A DNA stretch of 64,000 nt from positions 186,001-250,000 of the forward strand of contig JAQFWX010000033.1 in NCBI GenBank assembly GCA_027605045.1, read 5' to 3'. The first letter of the stretch is position 1, and every line of letters starts with the position of its first letter. The notes below the pieces were generated by a model. The model saw only the letters and a program-made list of their open reading frames with translations, did no database searches and was not told the DNA's origin. The DNA is from Phallus indusiatus (taxonomy: Eukaryota; Basidiomycota; Agaricomycetes; Phallales; Phallaceae). This document shows, one piece after another, positions 35,001-45,752 of this stretch. The translations under genes and the position numbers were made by a program.

Positions 35001-35516
35001 TGCAACAGTCAGCCAAATCAGGTCTTGAAAACAATAAACAAAACACACTTGCAGATATCAAACTGTATCGTTGCTAAGAGAGGTCGAAGATGGCAGCACG
35101 ACGATTAGCTTGTATAGATTGGTCTTGCCGCGCATTTTGTGAGACTAGCGACATTGAATCGTCTGTATAGGGGGAAGACATAAAATGTTCAATTAGAAAG
35201 ATGAAGGATGGGTTCAGTTGCGACACTGATATGACTTTGTTCGTAGAATTCACCGGCGGAAGAGATTTTCAGTGTACACGTAGTCATTCGATAGCTCGGT
35301 ATCGTCATGGAGAGACTACCTTCGCTGAAATAGACAACCAAAGGGTACTAGCCGTGGATGACAACGACTGCTAGTATAGTAGGCCCGTAAAACAGCTCTT
35401 CGTCCCTTTGTATTTGAACTGACGCTACGGTGCAGTCTGCCGGAGCTGATGAGCTGGAATTCTTAATTGTCTGACAATTTAGAAAAAAGGATCCTACAAA
35501 CGTGAAGAGAAAGTCG

Positions 35517-35651
35517 TGTTGGAGTCAGCGATATGGTCACTCTAGATTAGATAGTAAATTACATAACGGACTGTACAGCAGAACCTGAAGCCCAGTCAAA
35601 AGTCCGCAGGACGGAATCGGCCGAAATGTGACCGACGTTCTTCAGACAACA
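35517..35651. mobile_element. 135-bp solo-LTR-like (TRIM-type) insertion
   Basis: The element starts TGTTG and ends CAACA and is flanked by the 5-bp duplication AGTCG (35512-35516 and 35652-35656). Copy A has the uninterrupted empty site 'gagaaagtcgtgcgtttgag' at the matching place near 17290. TG...CA ends plus a 5-bp duplication indicate an LTR-class retroelement, and 135 bp is in the range of TRIM/SMART elements. Confidence 0.85.
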
Positions 35652-36091
35652 AGTCGTGCGTTTAAGATTTGATAACTGCAGTGTGTTGATGGATATTGAA
35701 CGGTACGTTATTCGAATTAAACCAAAGAGATGCGGTCGGACTACATAAATCGAAAGTGTGTCTTCAAGATACCTAACGAAGAGATACATACCATGCAGAA
35801 ATTCAAAATATCCAAGACCACATATGTACTTAAGTTCTCGGCAAGTGGTTTCAATATCTCGAGAAAAAGACGCGTCGGCCGCCCTCACAGCTGGGCCACG
35901 GAGTCGGGAATGGACCAATCAACGTCCTTCCTCTTTAACTCATGCCCGCGTCAATTCAACAGTGATGATGTCTTTACTTTCCATAAAAGACGCGTTATTA
36001 TGCTACGTCTAAACAGCTACGTAGCTGTTTAGTAGTAGCACATTTCCGAGAATCATGGGTAAAACTGATCCTCCTATTATTCCAGCGTGCC

Positions 36092-36375
36092 TGTAAGAGT
36101 CTGGACTCTCTCGATCTGTCCGAGACGTCCGAGTCGGGGACTTCGGACTGGTTTCTAATATTATCTTTTATTTCGTATCCTTACCAATCGTTTCCGAACG
36201 ATTGCTTATGTTTTCTCTTTATCTAAGTAATTAGATAATCTTTATTTTAGGTATATAAGCTCGAGATGTAGATATATTTTTCTTCAGCTTCTTTAACGAA
36301 GACCATCTGCACTCATCTTGTGTGATATTCCTTTGTTCTTGAAGTTCTTGTGTAAAAGTCTTTCGGACTTTTACA
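36092..36375. mobile_element. 284-bp solo LTR
   Basis: Begins TGTAAGAG and ends CTTTTACA (TG...CA with short inverted TGTAA/TTACA ends), flanked by the 5-bp duplication GTGCC (36087-36091 and 36376-36380). A TATA box (TATATAAG, 36252-36259) lies near the middle, as expected at a U3/R boundary. Copy A lacks the insertion at the matching position near 17790. Confidence 0.9.
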
Positions 36376-36788
36376 GTGCCATCCTTATCCTTAAAACTTG
36401 ACAGTGGTATTTCATATCGAAAATGGTCATGTTTTCACTGTCAGCACGGATGAGATAGGTTTCGTTGTTTATGCTTGAGAATATCAACAAGAAGGGAATC
36501 TCTCAGGGTGTTCATTGGAAGTTGTGAGTTGGCTGAGAGATTGAACGAGCCGGAATAAGCGCCAAAGCACAAGCCACACTCCGGAGTCGACCTCTGCCAA
36601 ATCGACACCAGTCATGCTACCAAACTACGTGCTCCAATCCCACTATTTCTTCTTTCAGCGTTCAGTATTACCTGTTTAAAAATGAATGCTGTCAAATGTA
36701 AGTCTTTCTCCATTTGGTAACACGGTGAATCGCTCTGACACCAACGTCGTCGTCATCAGCTATTCTGAAATTAATCGTGCTAACAACA

Positions 36789-37411
36789 ATGGATTTTCTA
36801 TCCATAAAGACGATCATATCACCTACTATGGTTTCCAAAGCAGATAAAAACGACGAAAGCACCTTGCAAAAGAAGTACCTTGCTTCAATGGGCGGATTAA
36901 TTATCTCAGTGAGTCAGACCAAAGAAGCTATGTAGCTGCCTTCAAGTTGTCGATGAACTCAATTCATTCATTATAATAGCCAATCCTAGCACCCTCTTTT
37001 ATCGTATTCTCAATCCTAATATCAGATATTTCCGAAACCACTCGACTATATCCATTAGACCAATTCTTCACGCTCCAACTCGCAATCCGGCCAAACTATA
37101 AACTAATAGAGTCGGGTCCTTACTCCTTCATCGTGCGGCACGGGAGCTGTACAGCTGTTATCGTCAGCATAATCAGAAACGCTGACCTGTCGCTGAATGT
37201 TGGAAGCTCGTTTACGGTATGTGGATGGACGACGTCACCGTGGTTTCTAAAGGTTGTGGGAGGATTTTTATATATGTTTGGAGTGCTCGTTTGGCTTTGG
37301 GTTTTGAAGCGCGTTGAACTGGAGGAACGAAACCTTCGTTCTCATTTCGGTCGGGCATGGGACGACTACGCGAAACGCGTTCCATATCAATATATCACCG
37401 GCATTTGCTAA
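36789..37411 (+). pseudogene. ICMT remnant, copy C
   Basis: The N-terminus is A/D-like ('MDFLSIKTIISPTMVSKADK', stop after about 48 codons). The C-terminus is an open frame ending at 37411 with 'RHGSCTAVIVSIIRNADL', 'LYMFGVLVWLWVLKRVELEE' and '...AWDDYAKRVPYQYITGIC', nearly identical to copy E. A stretch of about 60 bp present in A (18465-18550) is missing between the halves. The hybrid make-up suggests recombination between copies within this gene. Confidence 0.72.
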
Positions 37412-37512
37412 TCGCACCATACGTTGTACGAATCTCTACAAGAAACAGAATGGGACCTCGAAATTGTAACTACTACTTTTATAATATATACACGCGATTC
37501 CGAATAAGACAA

Positions 37513-38455
37513 TCAGAAATAAAACGCTTCATAAGAACCTAAAGATTGAGATTTGCACGAAAGGCACTGTTTAGTTTGGGATTTTGAGAGATTTGAGGGA
37601 GCGGAACTGTCGGTGCTGGCGATTTGATCGCGTTGTATGGATGGGTGGTGGTGGTGAACCAAAGGTGTCAGTGCACGAAGAGGATGACTTTCGGTGTTGA
37701 AGACCCATTCGTCCAACGAGATGTTGCCAGGATCATCGAACACCAGGTACACTTCGAAAAGTTAGTCTGAGAGAATCGGAACAATGTTTAGTAGAACCCA
37801 CAAGTATTTCGTTACTTCAGCGAAGAAGAAACTTTCCTGATCATCCACACGAGTAGAGGCGGTAACCATAGCATTATCAACGTCGTCAAGACCGCTAACG
37901 CCACCTTCACCACCGGGAACTTCGAGGAACTGCAAATAACGCTTTTTGTGTTGTTCAAACACTTGACATCGTCCGATACACGCCACGTGTAAAAGTTGGA
38001 TTCCATAACTTCGGGACGAAGAATGTAATCGGAATTCCCATCGTAGATGTAGAAGCCGTGTTCAGCGAAGAAATCGAGGTTTTGTTGTGTTATGGGTGAT
38101 TCGGTGAAGTTTCCATCGTCTGTTCCGTTAGGTGGTTGGGTTTTGACTTCATAAAGGAATGCGAAAACTTCAGGTCCGATTCTTGTTCTAGAAAGATTGA
38201 AACGATATCTCAACGCACAGAACAAGAACCAGTGATCAAAAACTTACGCAGTTCCGAAGTAGGTGTTGACACACGCGTCGGTCAACTTCAGTCCAATATC
38301 CACAACAGTACTAAAAGAGGGTCGACAGCCGGATCCAAACGAGTGTATTTGACGAGGTACTCGAGGTATGAGTTGGTTCCTCCGCCCCAGCTTGCATAGG
38401 CGTCAACAAATTCACCAGTTTGCGGGTCTATGTCTTGAGCTGGGATACCTGGATT
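37513..38455 (-). pseudogene. GH47 alpha-mannosidase remnant, copy C
   Basis: The best-preserved N-terminal block is here: 'GEFVDAYASWGGGTNSYLE' then 'KYTRLDPAVDPL' and a frameshift to a stop. After the missing catalytic middle come 'LTDACVNTYFGTA', an intron-like gap, 'TRIGPEVFAFLYEV', 'NLDFFAEHGFYIYDGNSDYI', 'MESNFYTWRV' and 'YLVFDDPGNISLDEWVFNTE'. The order is that of the GH47 C-terminal half. It still cannot encode an active enzyme. Confidence 0.78.
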
Positions 38456-39026
38456 TAGATAACGTTAACCATTCGAGCGTCAGCTAGAAGACAGAGAGCC
38501 AACAAAGGTAAACGCAGTATCTAAACGTGTTCTAGCTTACCATTCCAGTTGATGCGCCAAAATAAGCGCCAAAAGAGTCCGCTTACGCATAGTGTTGCCC
38601 ATGGCTTAGCTCAGCAGCGGCTAAGCCGGTAGCCGAGCTGAATATAGGCCGAGACGAGCCGATTTTCGAAAGCCGCTGGGAAAAAGCTGGCTCGGTTCAA
38701 TAGCTGTTGCTGAGCCGGCTCAAGCCGGCTCCAAGCCTTGTGTACGTGACATGTGACATAGGTTATGTCGCACCTTGACATGCTCCCCTTCTTCACCCGT
38801 AAAGCATTCGAAATCTCAGCTCATCCGCATCCTTGAACATGGGATACAATGGCCATGGAGTGCCGGGATCAAAAACGCGAATTTTGGACATGTGACATGT
38901 CCATTGTCCACGCAACCGGCTGACTATCTGCCCTTTCTGTCCTTTGCTGGACCTTTCCCCTCACATCTCGCGGTGAGTTAACTATATTATCCAATTTTCA
39001 GTACATAGCTTACTCTTATTCTATTT

Positions 39027-39365
39027 TTATAGATCAGCGTAGCCTTGATTATACCTGTCAGCTCTCCTCGCTCGTTCCATCGCATTGGCACTGATAGAAC
39101 CTGGCGGCAGAGCACGCAATGGACCTGCAACAGGTTGTGTCGCAAGTGGTGGATCAACTGTAAGCTCTCTCATCTCAGGCATTGGCATATCACTCATCGT
39201 ACGCGAAAGAGATTCCATCATGGCTTGCTGATACGACTCGGAATTCGAATTTTGACTTGACACTTGTACTTGAGGAGGGGTAGGACTCGGTCCATTTTCC
39301 TCCGGGGTTTCTTCAGGTGTATTCTTGCTAGCCATCGCCAAAGCTCTCAATCGACTACCCCACAT
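39027..39365 (-). other. open frame inside the hAT, possible second captured fragment
   Basis: A 112-codon frame with an acidic, Pro/Ser/Met-rich translation ('NTPEETPEENGPSPTPPQVQ', 'LSRTMSDMPMPEMRELTVDP', 'SISANAMERARRADRYNQGY'). It lies between the left subterminal repeats and the VTS1-like fragment. The composition looks like real protein, but I recognise no family. It may be an exon of a captured host gene, or part of the element's own second gene. Confidence 0.4.
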
Positions 39366-39494
39366 ACGTCACGGCGCTGTTACGACGCTGTATTGGTGCT
39401 ACAGCCACTGCTACTTGAACCCCAAGGCAGCCCATTCTACCTCCTTGTGTTGCAATCTGGGGTCAGTTGGGACACTCGGAAGGGTCCAGTCTAA

Positions 39495-40451
39495 GTGACT
39501 GGATTATGGTGGGCGTGTTTAGGGCAACAAGGAGCAGCTGGCAGGGGCAATATACGGCCAGCGCAATTCCCGGAAGCACAAATGCAAAAGCACTTCGCCA
39601 AGCCCGAATTAGTTAGCCCACGCGTACCAGCGGGACTGCAGGCTCGTCCTGGAGCTAACAATCTTGCACTCTCATAACCCAGAGTCGGTGGTCAGTCAGG
39701 CCGACTAACGAGCTCCTTGTAAGTGGTGGTGCTTCCATGTTTCAGACCCCTGAAGGTAAGTGGAAGATTTCAGCGTTCCAAATGCCAATGTGATGCTGAT
39801 GTTGCGTTTTTAATTTTCTACTTTCAGCCGAAGGTATTGATCAATGGTTTGAGAATCTCCAAAACTATGAAGTAACATTGGAAAAGATGGCGGCGGAATC
39901 TTTAGATGCTAACTTTAAAGAAGAACTCGCTGCTACATATTGAACGGTGTCGGTCTTTTTTCGTTGTAATGCCGGGGACGTAAACATCTCAATCTCCTTT
40001 GTCTCTTTTATTTAGGGTTCCGTGCTCTCTCGGATGCAGAAAGAATGGCTGCACTTTACAGTCTTTTGCAACAATCCACACAAGTTCAAATCAGATTCTT
40101 TATTACCGTTCTTCAATAAGTGACTCGGTCTGATCCGATGACAACCCTGCTTAGCCCCTCTGCAGGTATGTTATAAGGAGATGACCTCTTCATTGATGCT
40201 CATCCACACTCTTAGGATCTATGCAAACTCAAATAAAATCAAAGCCAGCAAGCCTGGGACTGAAATCACCCGGATTGGGCAACTTGTTCAACCCACCTGC
40301 TTTGCCCTCTGCCCAAGGTTTTGGAGGACATACGTCATTGAATGTTGATTCGGCAACTTCATTCCTTTCCCTGGACATCGTCGCCAATTCCAGCTCGAGC
40401 ACAGATCCTGCTGTGACTCTTGTTCAGCATCTGTATGGCCTGACCGGTTGA
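39495..40451 (+). pseudogene. captured VTS1-like (SAM-domain RNA-binding protein) gene fragment
   Basis: The translation in blocks is 'ELVSPRVPAGLQARPGANNL', 'EGIDQWFENLQNYEVTLEKM', '[20 protein letters not shown]', '[13 protein letters not shown]', a stop, 'VTRSDPMTTLLSPSAG' and 'KPASLGLKSPGLGNLFNPPA'. This matches, from memory, the conserved N-terminal region of fungal Vts1 (Smaug) homologues, upstream of the SAM domain, which is not present. GT-AG introns are retained (about 39755-39827 and after 40166), so DNA rather than mRNA was captured. In-frame stops show it is dead as a host gene. Confidence 0.65.
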
Positions 40452-40922
40452 ACTGGTAGCAACAGCAACAACAACAACACTGAACAAGTGGCGCATTCTT
40501 TGCATGATTTAATTTGTATACACATTTTAGAGAAAAAAATAAACGTCTATTTTTTGTTAGGATTCAAGATCTTATATCTCAACTCTGGGTTTAAACCAAT
40601 CTTTTGGTTCCCGCTTGTATACAAAACCAGGGGGAATTAAATTGACGGAAGTGAGTGGTGTTTCGGAGTTTCCCCAGGTGTACACAGTTACAACACGCAC
40701 ACGCGCAGCAAGTATTTCCAAGCAGACGTAAACCATGTTTAACCATTTTTTGAATGGCAAGTTTTTTTCTCTCTCTTTTTTTGTTCAGGGATAACCTGAC
40801 ATTGTGTTTCAACCCTTGCCGCTATTCAATTTAACTATGGATTTTCTAGATGCTTTCGAACATTGGCTCGCACGGAGCGCCAGAGCGCGTTATCCATCGG
40901 ACATCCCAGATGTCCTGAAAAG

Positions 40923-40929
40923 TATAAAA
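40923..40929 (+). promoter_or_regulatory. TATA box of the hAT transposase
   Basis: TATAAAA lies 37 bp upstream of the ATG at 40960. This favours 40960 over upstream ATGs (40804, 40837) as the true start. Confidence 0.5.
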
Positions 40930-40959
40930 CCATTGAAAAAATATTGTTCGTTCATTCTC

Positions 40960-43900
40960 ATGTCTACCCGTAAGAAAAAAACTAAAAATCTACTTGACGC
41001 TCCTCCATTCCTCAATTCTGATCCTTCGCCACTCACCGTTCCGTCCATTATGCATAATGTCAATCGTATGCAAACACGGGGTGCTACTGGTAATGCACGA
41101 TATCAAGATGCCATTCGCTATATTACCACAGATGACAATTATGACTCGACCTTGACAGACGTCATCGCACCACAACCCAAGCCCAAGCCCAAGCCCCAGA
41201 AAGAAGGTCTGAAGCCACCAACCAAGCGGGCTGAGGCTCAACAGCGCAGGCAACGAGAACGAAACAGGCAACAGCGTCTTGCACGCAATGAAGAGGAGGA
41301 TTTTTCAAACGAGATATCCCGCATGTTTAACGACACCGATGATGAAGCCCATTCACAGCCCTCCGACTTTACTGGGCCACCAGAACCTTCTCTTCCGTCA
41401 CCCGCCTTCACAGCAACTCCTACATTACATGGCCCCCAACGGTTTGATCCACCTGCTGAACCGGAGGTTCGCACAGTCCTGTCAGGCCCTGTTGCTGTTC
41501 TTCCAAGGGGGAATAATGCTGAAGACGTCTGGTTTTTCTTTGAAAAGGCCGAAGATGGTGACCCCGCTCAGAGTACTCTCTGTAAACTGTGCAGGTATGT
41601 CTTAAAACTTATATTTCCGTTGTCTTCTCATTTATTTCATAGTAATTATCGCATGAAATGTATTTCTAATCCGAAATTAACTATTCTCGGTCCAAAAGTG
41701 GGTGTTTATGCTCCGAAAACAAGTACCGGTACTCTTCGAAAACACCTTATTAATTTGCATCAAGATGAATTCGTGAATGCATGTCAGAAGTACGGTTGGC
41801 GGCCAAGAAGCGTAGAACTGCAAAAACTTATGGGCCGAACCAAGGCTGGAGCGCATCGTATTCCATTTACCAAGGATAAATTCAGGAAGTTGTTAGTTGA
41901 ATGGATGGTTGGGTTTGATGAGGTATGTCGAACATTTTACAGCCAACTTACAATAACAATCTTTCATAGTCGATCAACCTTGTCGAATACCCACCCTTTC
42001 GCAACTTCATCTTATTTCTCCGGGACACTTTGGAAGACAAGGATATACCACACCGGACTACCATTAGACGCTTGATATCAACCATTCATGTGCAGTACTT
42101 CGATAAACTCAAATCAGAATTACAGGTAAATATTATTCATTATAGCTTGACTCTGAGTATATATATCTAAAATGGATTTAGGGGTCAGAGGGAATGATTG
42201 CCTTGACCATTGATGGTTGGGACGATAAAGAAATGCGTGCCTACCTTGGTGTGACGGCCCACTTCATGAGACGGACAAATAAAGCTTCGTCTCAAGGCAA
42301 GCTTGTGTTGAAATCAGCATTGATTGCTTTTCTCCCTACACCTGGTCGTCATACTGGACAAGTGCTTGCTAAAGCGCTACTTAAGATAACAGATAGAGCG
42401 GGTATTACAGGGAAAGTAAGTTAATTGAAATCTATTTGTTCTTATATTCACATATTATTATAGGTCCGTAGTATTAGCACGGATGGAGCGGCTAATATGA
42501 TAGCAATGGCACAGGATTATGAACATCTACTGTTGGCCCAGGATATGGCATTTGACGCTCTTCATTCACAATTCATGTAAGGTTTTTACTTGTGACTTCT
42601 TTCAAGGTGATCTAACTCGTTATGCAGATGTTTTCCACACATTCTTCACCTGGCTGTGAATGCGATGGTCGATGCGCTAACTGCCTCTAAGGCACGACAA
42701 AACCCTACGGCAAAATTCTGCTCTGACTTCGAAGAACCTGCCTATCTTCTCACACAGGACCTTGACGATGCTCTGAAAAGAGATCCAATAGCAATTGCGC
42801 GTGAGATTATAAATCTCATTCGTATGTCACAAATTCGCCGCAATGAGTTTACAACTTTAATCGGCTATGGGAATGGGACAGAAAAATGGAAGGCCAAAAC
42901 CAATGGCCAAGAAAGTGTCGTTCAGTTACCAAAAGTGATTCCGATCCGGGACATGCCCACCCGCTGGGGTTCAACATATCTGAGCATTACACGCATGCGC
43001 CTTTTAAGACAGGTATGTACTACATATGTGTTAGTTGATCAATTATCTAACTATTTCCAGCCACTTGAGGTCTATATAGCAAGGCGTCCTGACATCTTCA
43101 AGCACACCAAATTGACAGAGTCGGAGTGGACTGTCTTAGAACATATTGGTGACATTCTTGAGGTATGTTCCTATTTATCTCAATGTAATTATCTGACACA
43201 ATTCAGCGTCCATATATTTTGCAAGAAATGATGTCTCGAGAATCTACACCAATGCTGGCCTGTTCGCTGCCTGCCTATGAGAGTGTTTTAGCATCATTGA
43301 AAGAAGCAGCAAATCAGCAGAAATATTCATATATGAAACATGCCATACAAGCTGGAATTGACAATATGCAGAAGAATTACAACGAGCGAGTTTTTTCAAA
43401 ACTATTTATCCTTGCGATTGGTATGTTATCTTTTATCAGCGCATGTTATAAAACTCATCCCATTCCAGCTATTCATCCATCAATGCGTATGAGATGGTTT
43501 GAACGTAAATGGTCTAAAAGTGGTGTCACTTTTGCTCGTGAGGTGATTTTTGAAGAGGTTTGAATTATATTATTTTTCAGTATTGGGTTACACCATTGAC
43601 ATATTTATATAGCTTTACAAATACCAAACCAAAATGACGCCACCCACACCATCTGTCCCATCCAGTCATCATCAAAGCCCTCAAAAGGATATAAGATTTA
43701 AACTTTACGGTGATTTTCTTGATGAGCCAAATAGTATTTCCTCACGACAAGCATCTGCTTGCCCTATTAAGGAGGAGTTTGAACGATACTTCGGCCCTAA
43801 TGTTCTAGATACCTATCCTAACCCGGAAAATGTTGATATCATTGAGTGGTGGGATGTAAGTTTGTTTTTATTTCAAATATCAGTATATTTACTTATTTAT

Positions 43901-44266
43901 TAGAGAAACTCGGATCGATACCCGACTTTATTTCGTATTGCACTGGATATCCTTCCAGTACAAGCATCATCTGTTGTGGCAGAGTGAGCATTCTCATCTG
44001 CTGCCGAAACAGACACTCTAAAGCGAAATCGGATCAAACCTGCATTAATGGAGGAATTACAACTACTAAAGTATGCAATAAATACAGACAGATTTAACTT
44101 CACACGTCATTGGCATTGTACCGAAGACACGGTTGAAGAGGAAAATGAATATCAAGATGATGTCGAAGGTTGGAAGCTTGATGAAGAGGTTGACTCAGGT
44201 TTAGAGTGTTTCAGTGATAGCAATGGATCATGGGAGGATGATAGTACTGATTTTACTTCGCCTTAA
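40960..44266 (+). pseudogene. BED-finger hAT transposase, one nonsense codon
   Basis: Cut-and-paste DNA transposase. Exons (GT-AG): 40960-41594, 41643-41932, 41970-42125, 42182-42415, 42464-42576, 42628-43012, 43061-43162, 43207-43420, 43469-43557, 43613-43855 and 43904-44266. The N-terminus is basic/disordered. A BED-type zinc finger spans the first intron ('STLCKLC' ... 'LRKHLINLH'). The RNase H-like part has 'ALTIDGWDDKEMRAYLGVTA', 'STDGAANMIAMA' and 'CFPHILHLAVNAM', with the expected acidic residues. 'DMPTRWGSTYLSI' and the C-terminal dimerisation block 'RYPTLFRIALDILPVQASS' follow. Within that block the codon at 43985-43987 is TGA where the family has arginine (SER.FSS), a single CGA-to-TGA transition. 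The frame then stays open to 44266. Otherwise it looks complete, so inactivation is recent. Confidence 0.88.
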
Positions 44267-44689
44267 CTAATTTTGTAAGGATTCGTCCATTATGCCCATT
44301 ATGGTAATATGACATGCTAATCGGCTAAGAAGCCGGCTCCAAACTAAGCTGAGCTAATACAATCGGCTCATTCAAGCCGGCTATAAAAATAAGCCGGCAG
44401 CCATGTAATTGGCTCGTTAGCCAGCCGTAGCCAGCCGTGGGCAACACTATTTATAGGCTGTACGCATTGGAACTATGTAACTGGGTAACTCACGCGATTC
44501 ACTTAGATAATAAATGCGGTGTATACTACTCATGGCAGTGTTCAAAAACGCAGTGAAAGGACAGTGAAGCTGCAGTCAAACAATTCTGAGCGCTACGACG
44601 TCATATGACTTCATCCGCGGACCGCCGTGTGCCGTTACGCGAGTTACGACCGTTACCCTCTGAACGCTAGCACATACCATCCACCGCTT

Positions 44690-45615
44690 CCAGGTATCCC
44701 AGCAGATCACGAACTGGTGAATTTGTTGACGCCTATGTAAGCTGGAGAGGAGGGATCGACTCATACCTCGAAATACACTCGTCCGGATTCGACTGTCGAC
44801 CCTTTTTTGATACTATCGTGAGGTCATTGGACTGAAGTTGACCGATGCGTGTGTCAACACCTACTTCGGAACTGCGTAAGTCTTGATCACTCATTCTTGT
44901 TCTGTGCATTGAGATGCGGTTTCAATCTCTCTAGAACAAGAATCGGACCTGAAATATTCACATTCCTTTCTGAAGTCACAACTCAACACCACCTAACGGA
45001 ACAGACGATGGAAACTTCACCGAAACACCCATAACACAAGAGAAATTCGATTTCTTCGCCGAACACGGCTTCTACATCTACGATGGGATGGCAATTCCGA
45101 TTACATTCTTCGTCCTGAAGTTATGGAATCCAACTTTTACGCGTAGCGTGCATTGGGGGATGTCAAGTGCTTGAACAACGCGAAAAGCGTCGTTGAAAGT
45201 TATTTGCAGTTCCTCGGAGTTCCCGGTGGTGAAGGTGGTGTTAATGGTCTTGATGACGTTGATAGTGCTACGGTTACGGCCTCTACTCGTGTGGATGAGC
45301 AAGAAACTAGTTTCTTCTTCGCTGAAGTTATGAAATACTTGTGGGTTCTACTAAGCATTGTTCCAGTTCTCTCAGACTAACTTTTCGAAAGGTACTTGGT
45401 GTTCGATGATCCTGACAATATCTCATTGGACGAATGGGTCTTCAACACCGAAAGTCAATCCTCTTCGTGCACCACCCATTGATACCTTTGGTTCACCACC
45501 ACCACCCAACCCTCCATACAACGCGGTCAAATCGCCAGCACCTACAGTTCCGCTCCCTCAAATCTCTCAAAATCCCAAACTAAGTGACGTCTTTCGTGCG
45601 AATCTTAATGTTTAG
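44690..45615 (+). pseudogene. GH47 alpha-mannosidase remnant, copy D
   Basis: Blocks: 'GEFVDAYVSWRGGIDSYLE', a frameshift, 'LTDACVNTYFGTA', 'TRIGPEIFTFLSEV', 'CLNNAKSVVESYLQFLGVP', 'TSFFFAEVMKYLWVLLS' and 'YLVFDDPDNISLDEWVFNT'. Unlike the other copies, the last intron still has a usable acceptor (CGAAAG|GTACTTGG near 45392), which joins 'KYL' to 'YLVFDDP' in frame. Copies A, B, C and E read CGAAGTG there. Copy D therefore keeps an ancestral state, yet the catalytic middle is missing and an insertion near 45090 breaks the frame. Confidence 0.75.
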
Positions 45616-45752
45616 GTCCAAATAAATAGTGTCTTGTTTCTTGTTGTCCTATTATTTAGAATTGCGTGTAACGTATATTATCAAAGTAGTGGTTACAAAT
45701 CTTGAAATCTCATTCTGTTTCTTGCTAGAAATTGATACAATGTATGGTGAGA

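Larger units (their letters stand above)
33700..36600 (-). pseudogene. region X, copy C: unrecognised decayed coding region
   Basis: Colinear with copy A from about 34220 to 36600 apart from the two LTR-type insertions. The best fragment is near 35640-35870 on the minus strand, with 'ETTCRELKYICGLGYFEF' and 'YVVRPHLFGLIRITYRSI'. Stops separate the blocks and no family is recognised. Copy A serves as the empty-site control for both insertions. Confidence 0.4.
28391..38589 (-). repeat. segmental duplication unit C
   Basis: Third copy, same orientation as A and B, and the most disturbed. It has a MITE in the DUF6535 gene, a 135-bp and a 284-bp LTR-type insertion in region X, and is cut at its right end by the hAT transposon at 38590, inside the sequence that in unit B continues 'gtcctcgcgtcctcccg'. 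Confidence 0.85.
38590..44449 (+). mobile_element. hAT transposon, 5.86 kb, with captured host DNA
   Basis: Termini are TAGTGTTGCCCATGGCT on the left and its near-perfect inverse on the right (one mismatch), the classical hAT end. Both subterminal regions (38600-38730 and 44315-44440) are dense in AGCCGG/CCGGCT repeats. The interior holds host-derived sequence (39027-40451) and a BED-hAT transposase gene. The flanking octamers differ (CTTACGCA left, TTTATAGG right), so there is no target duplication, and the two flanks belong to different, inverted units. Confidence 0.92.

Noticed and set aside
41595..41642. Unspliced continuous first exon of the hAT transposase
   Set aside because: The 48-bp segment is frame-neutral, but it has a GTATGT donor and CATAG acceptor, and removing it gives a tighter BED finger spacing; kept as an intron with some doubt.
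38582..44457. Target-site duplication around the central hAT
   Set aside because: Flanking octamers CTTACGCA and TTTATAGG do not match; the nearby TACGCA on the right is 11 bases away and is not adjacent to the terminus.
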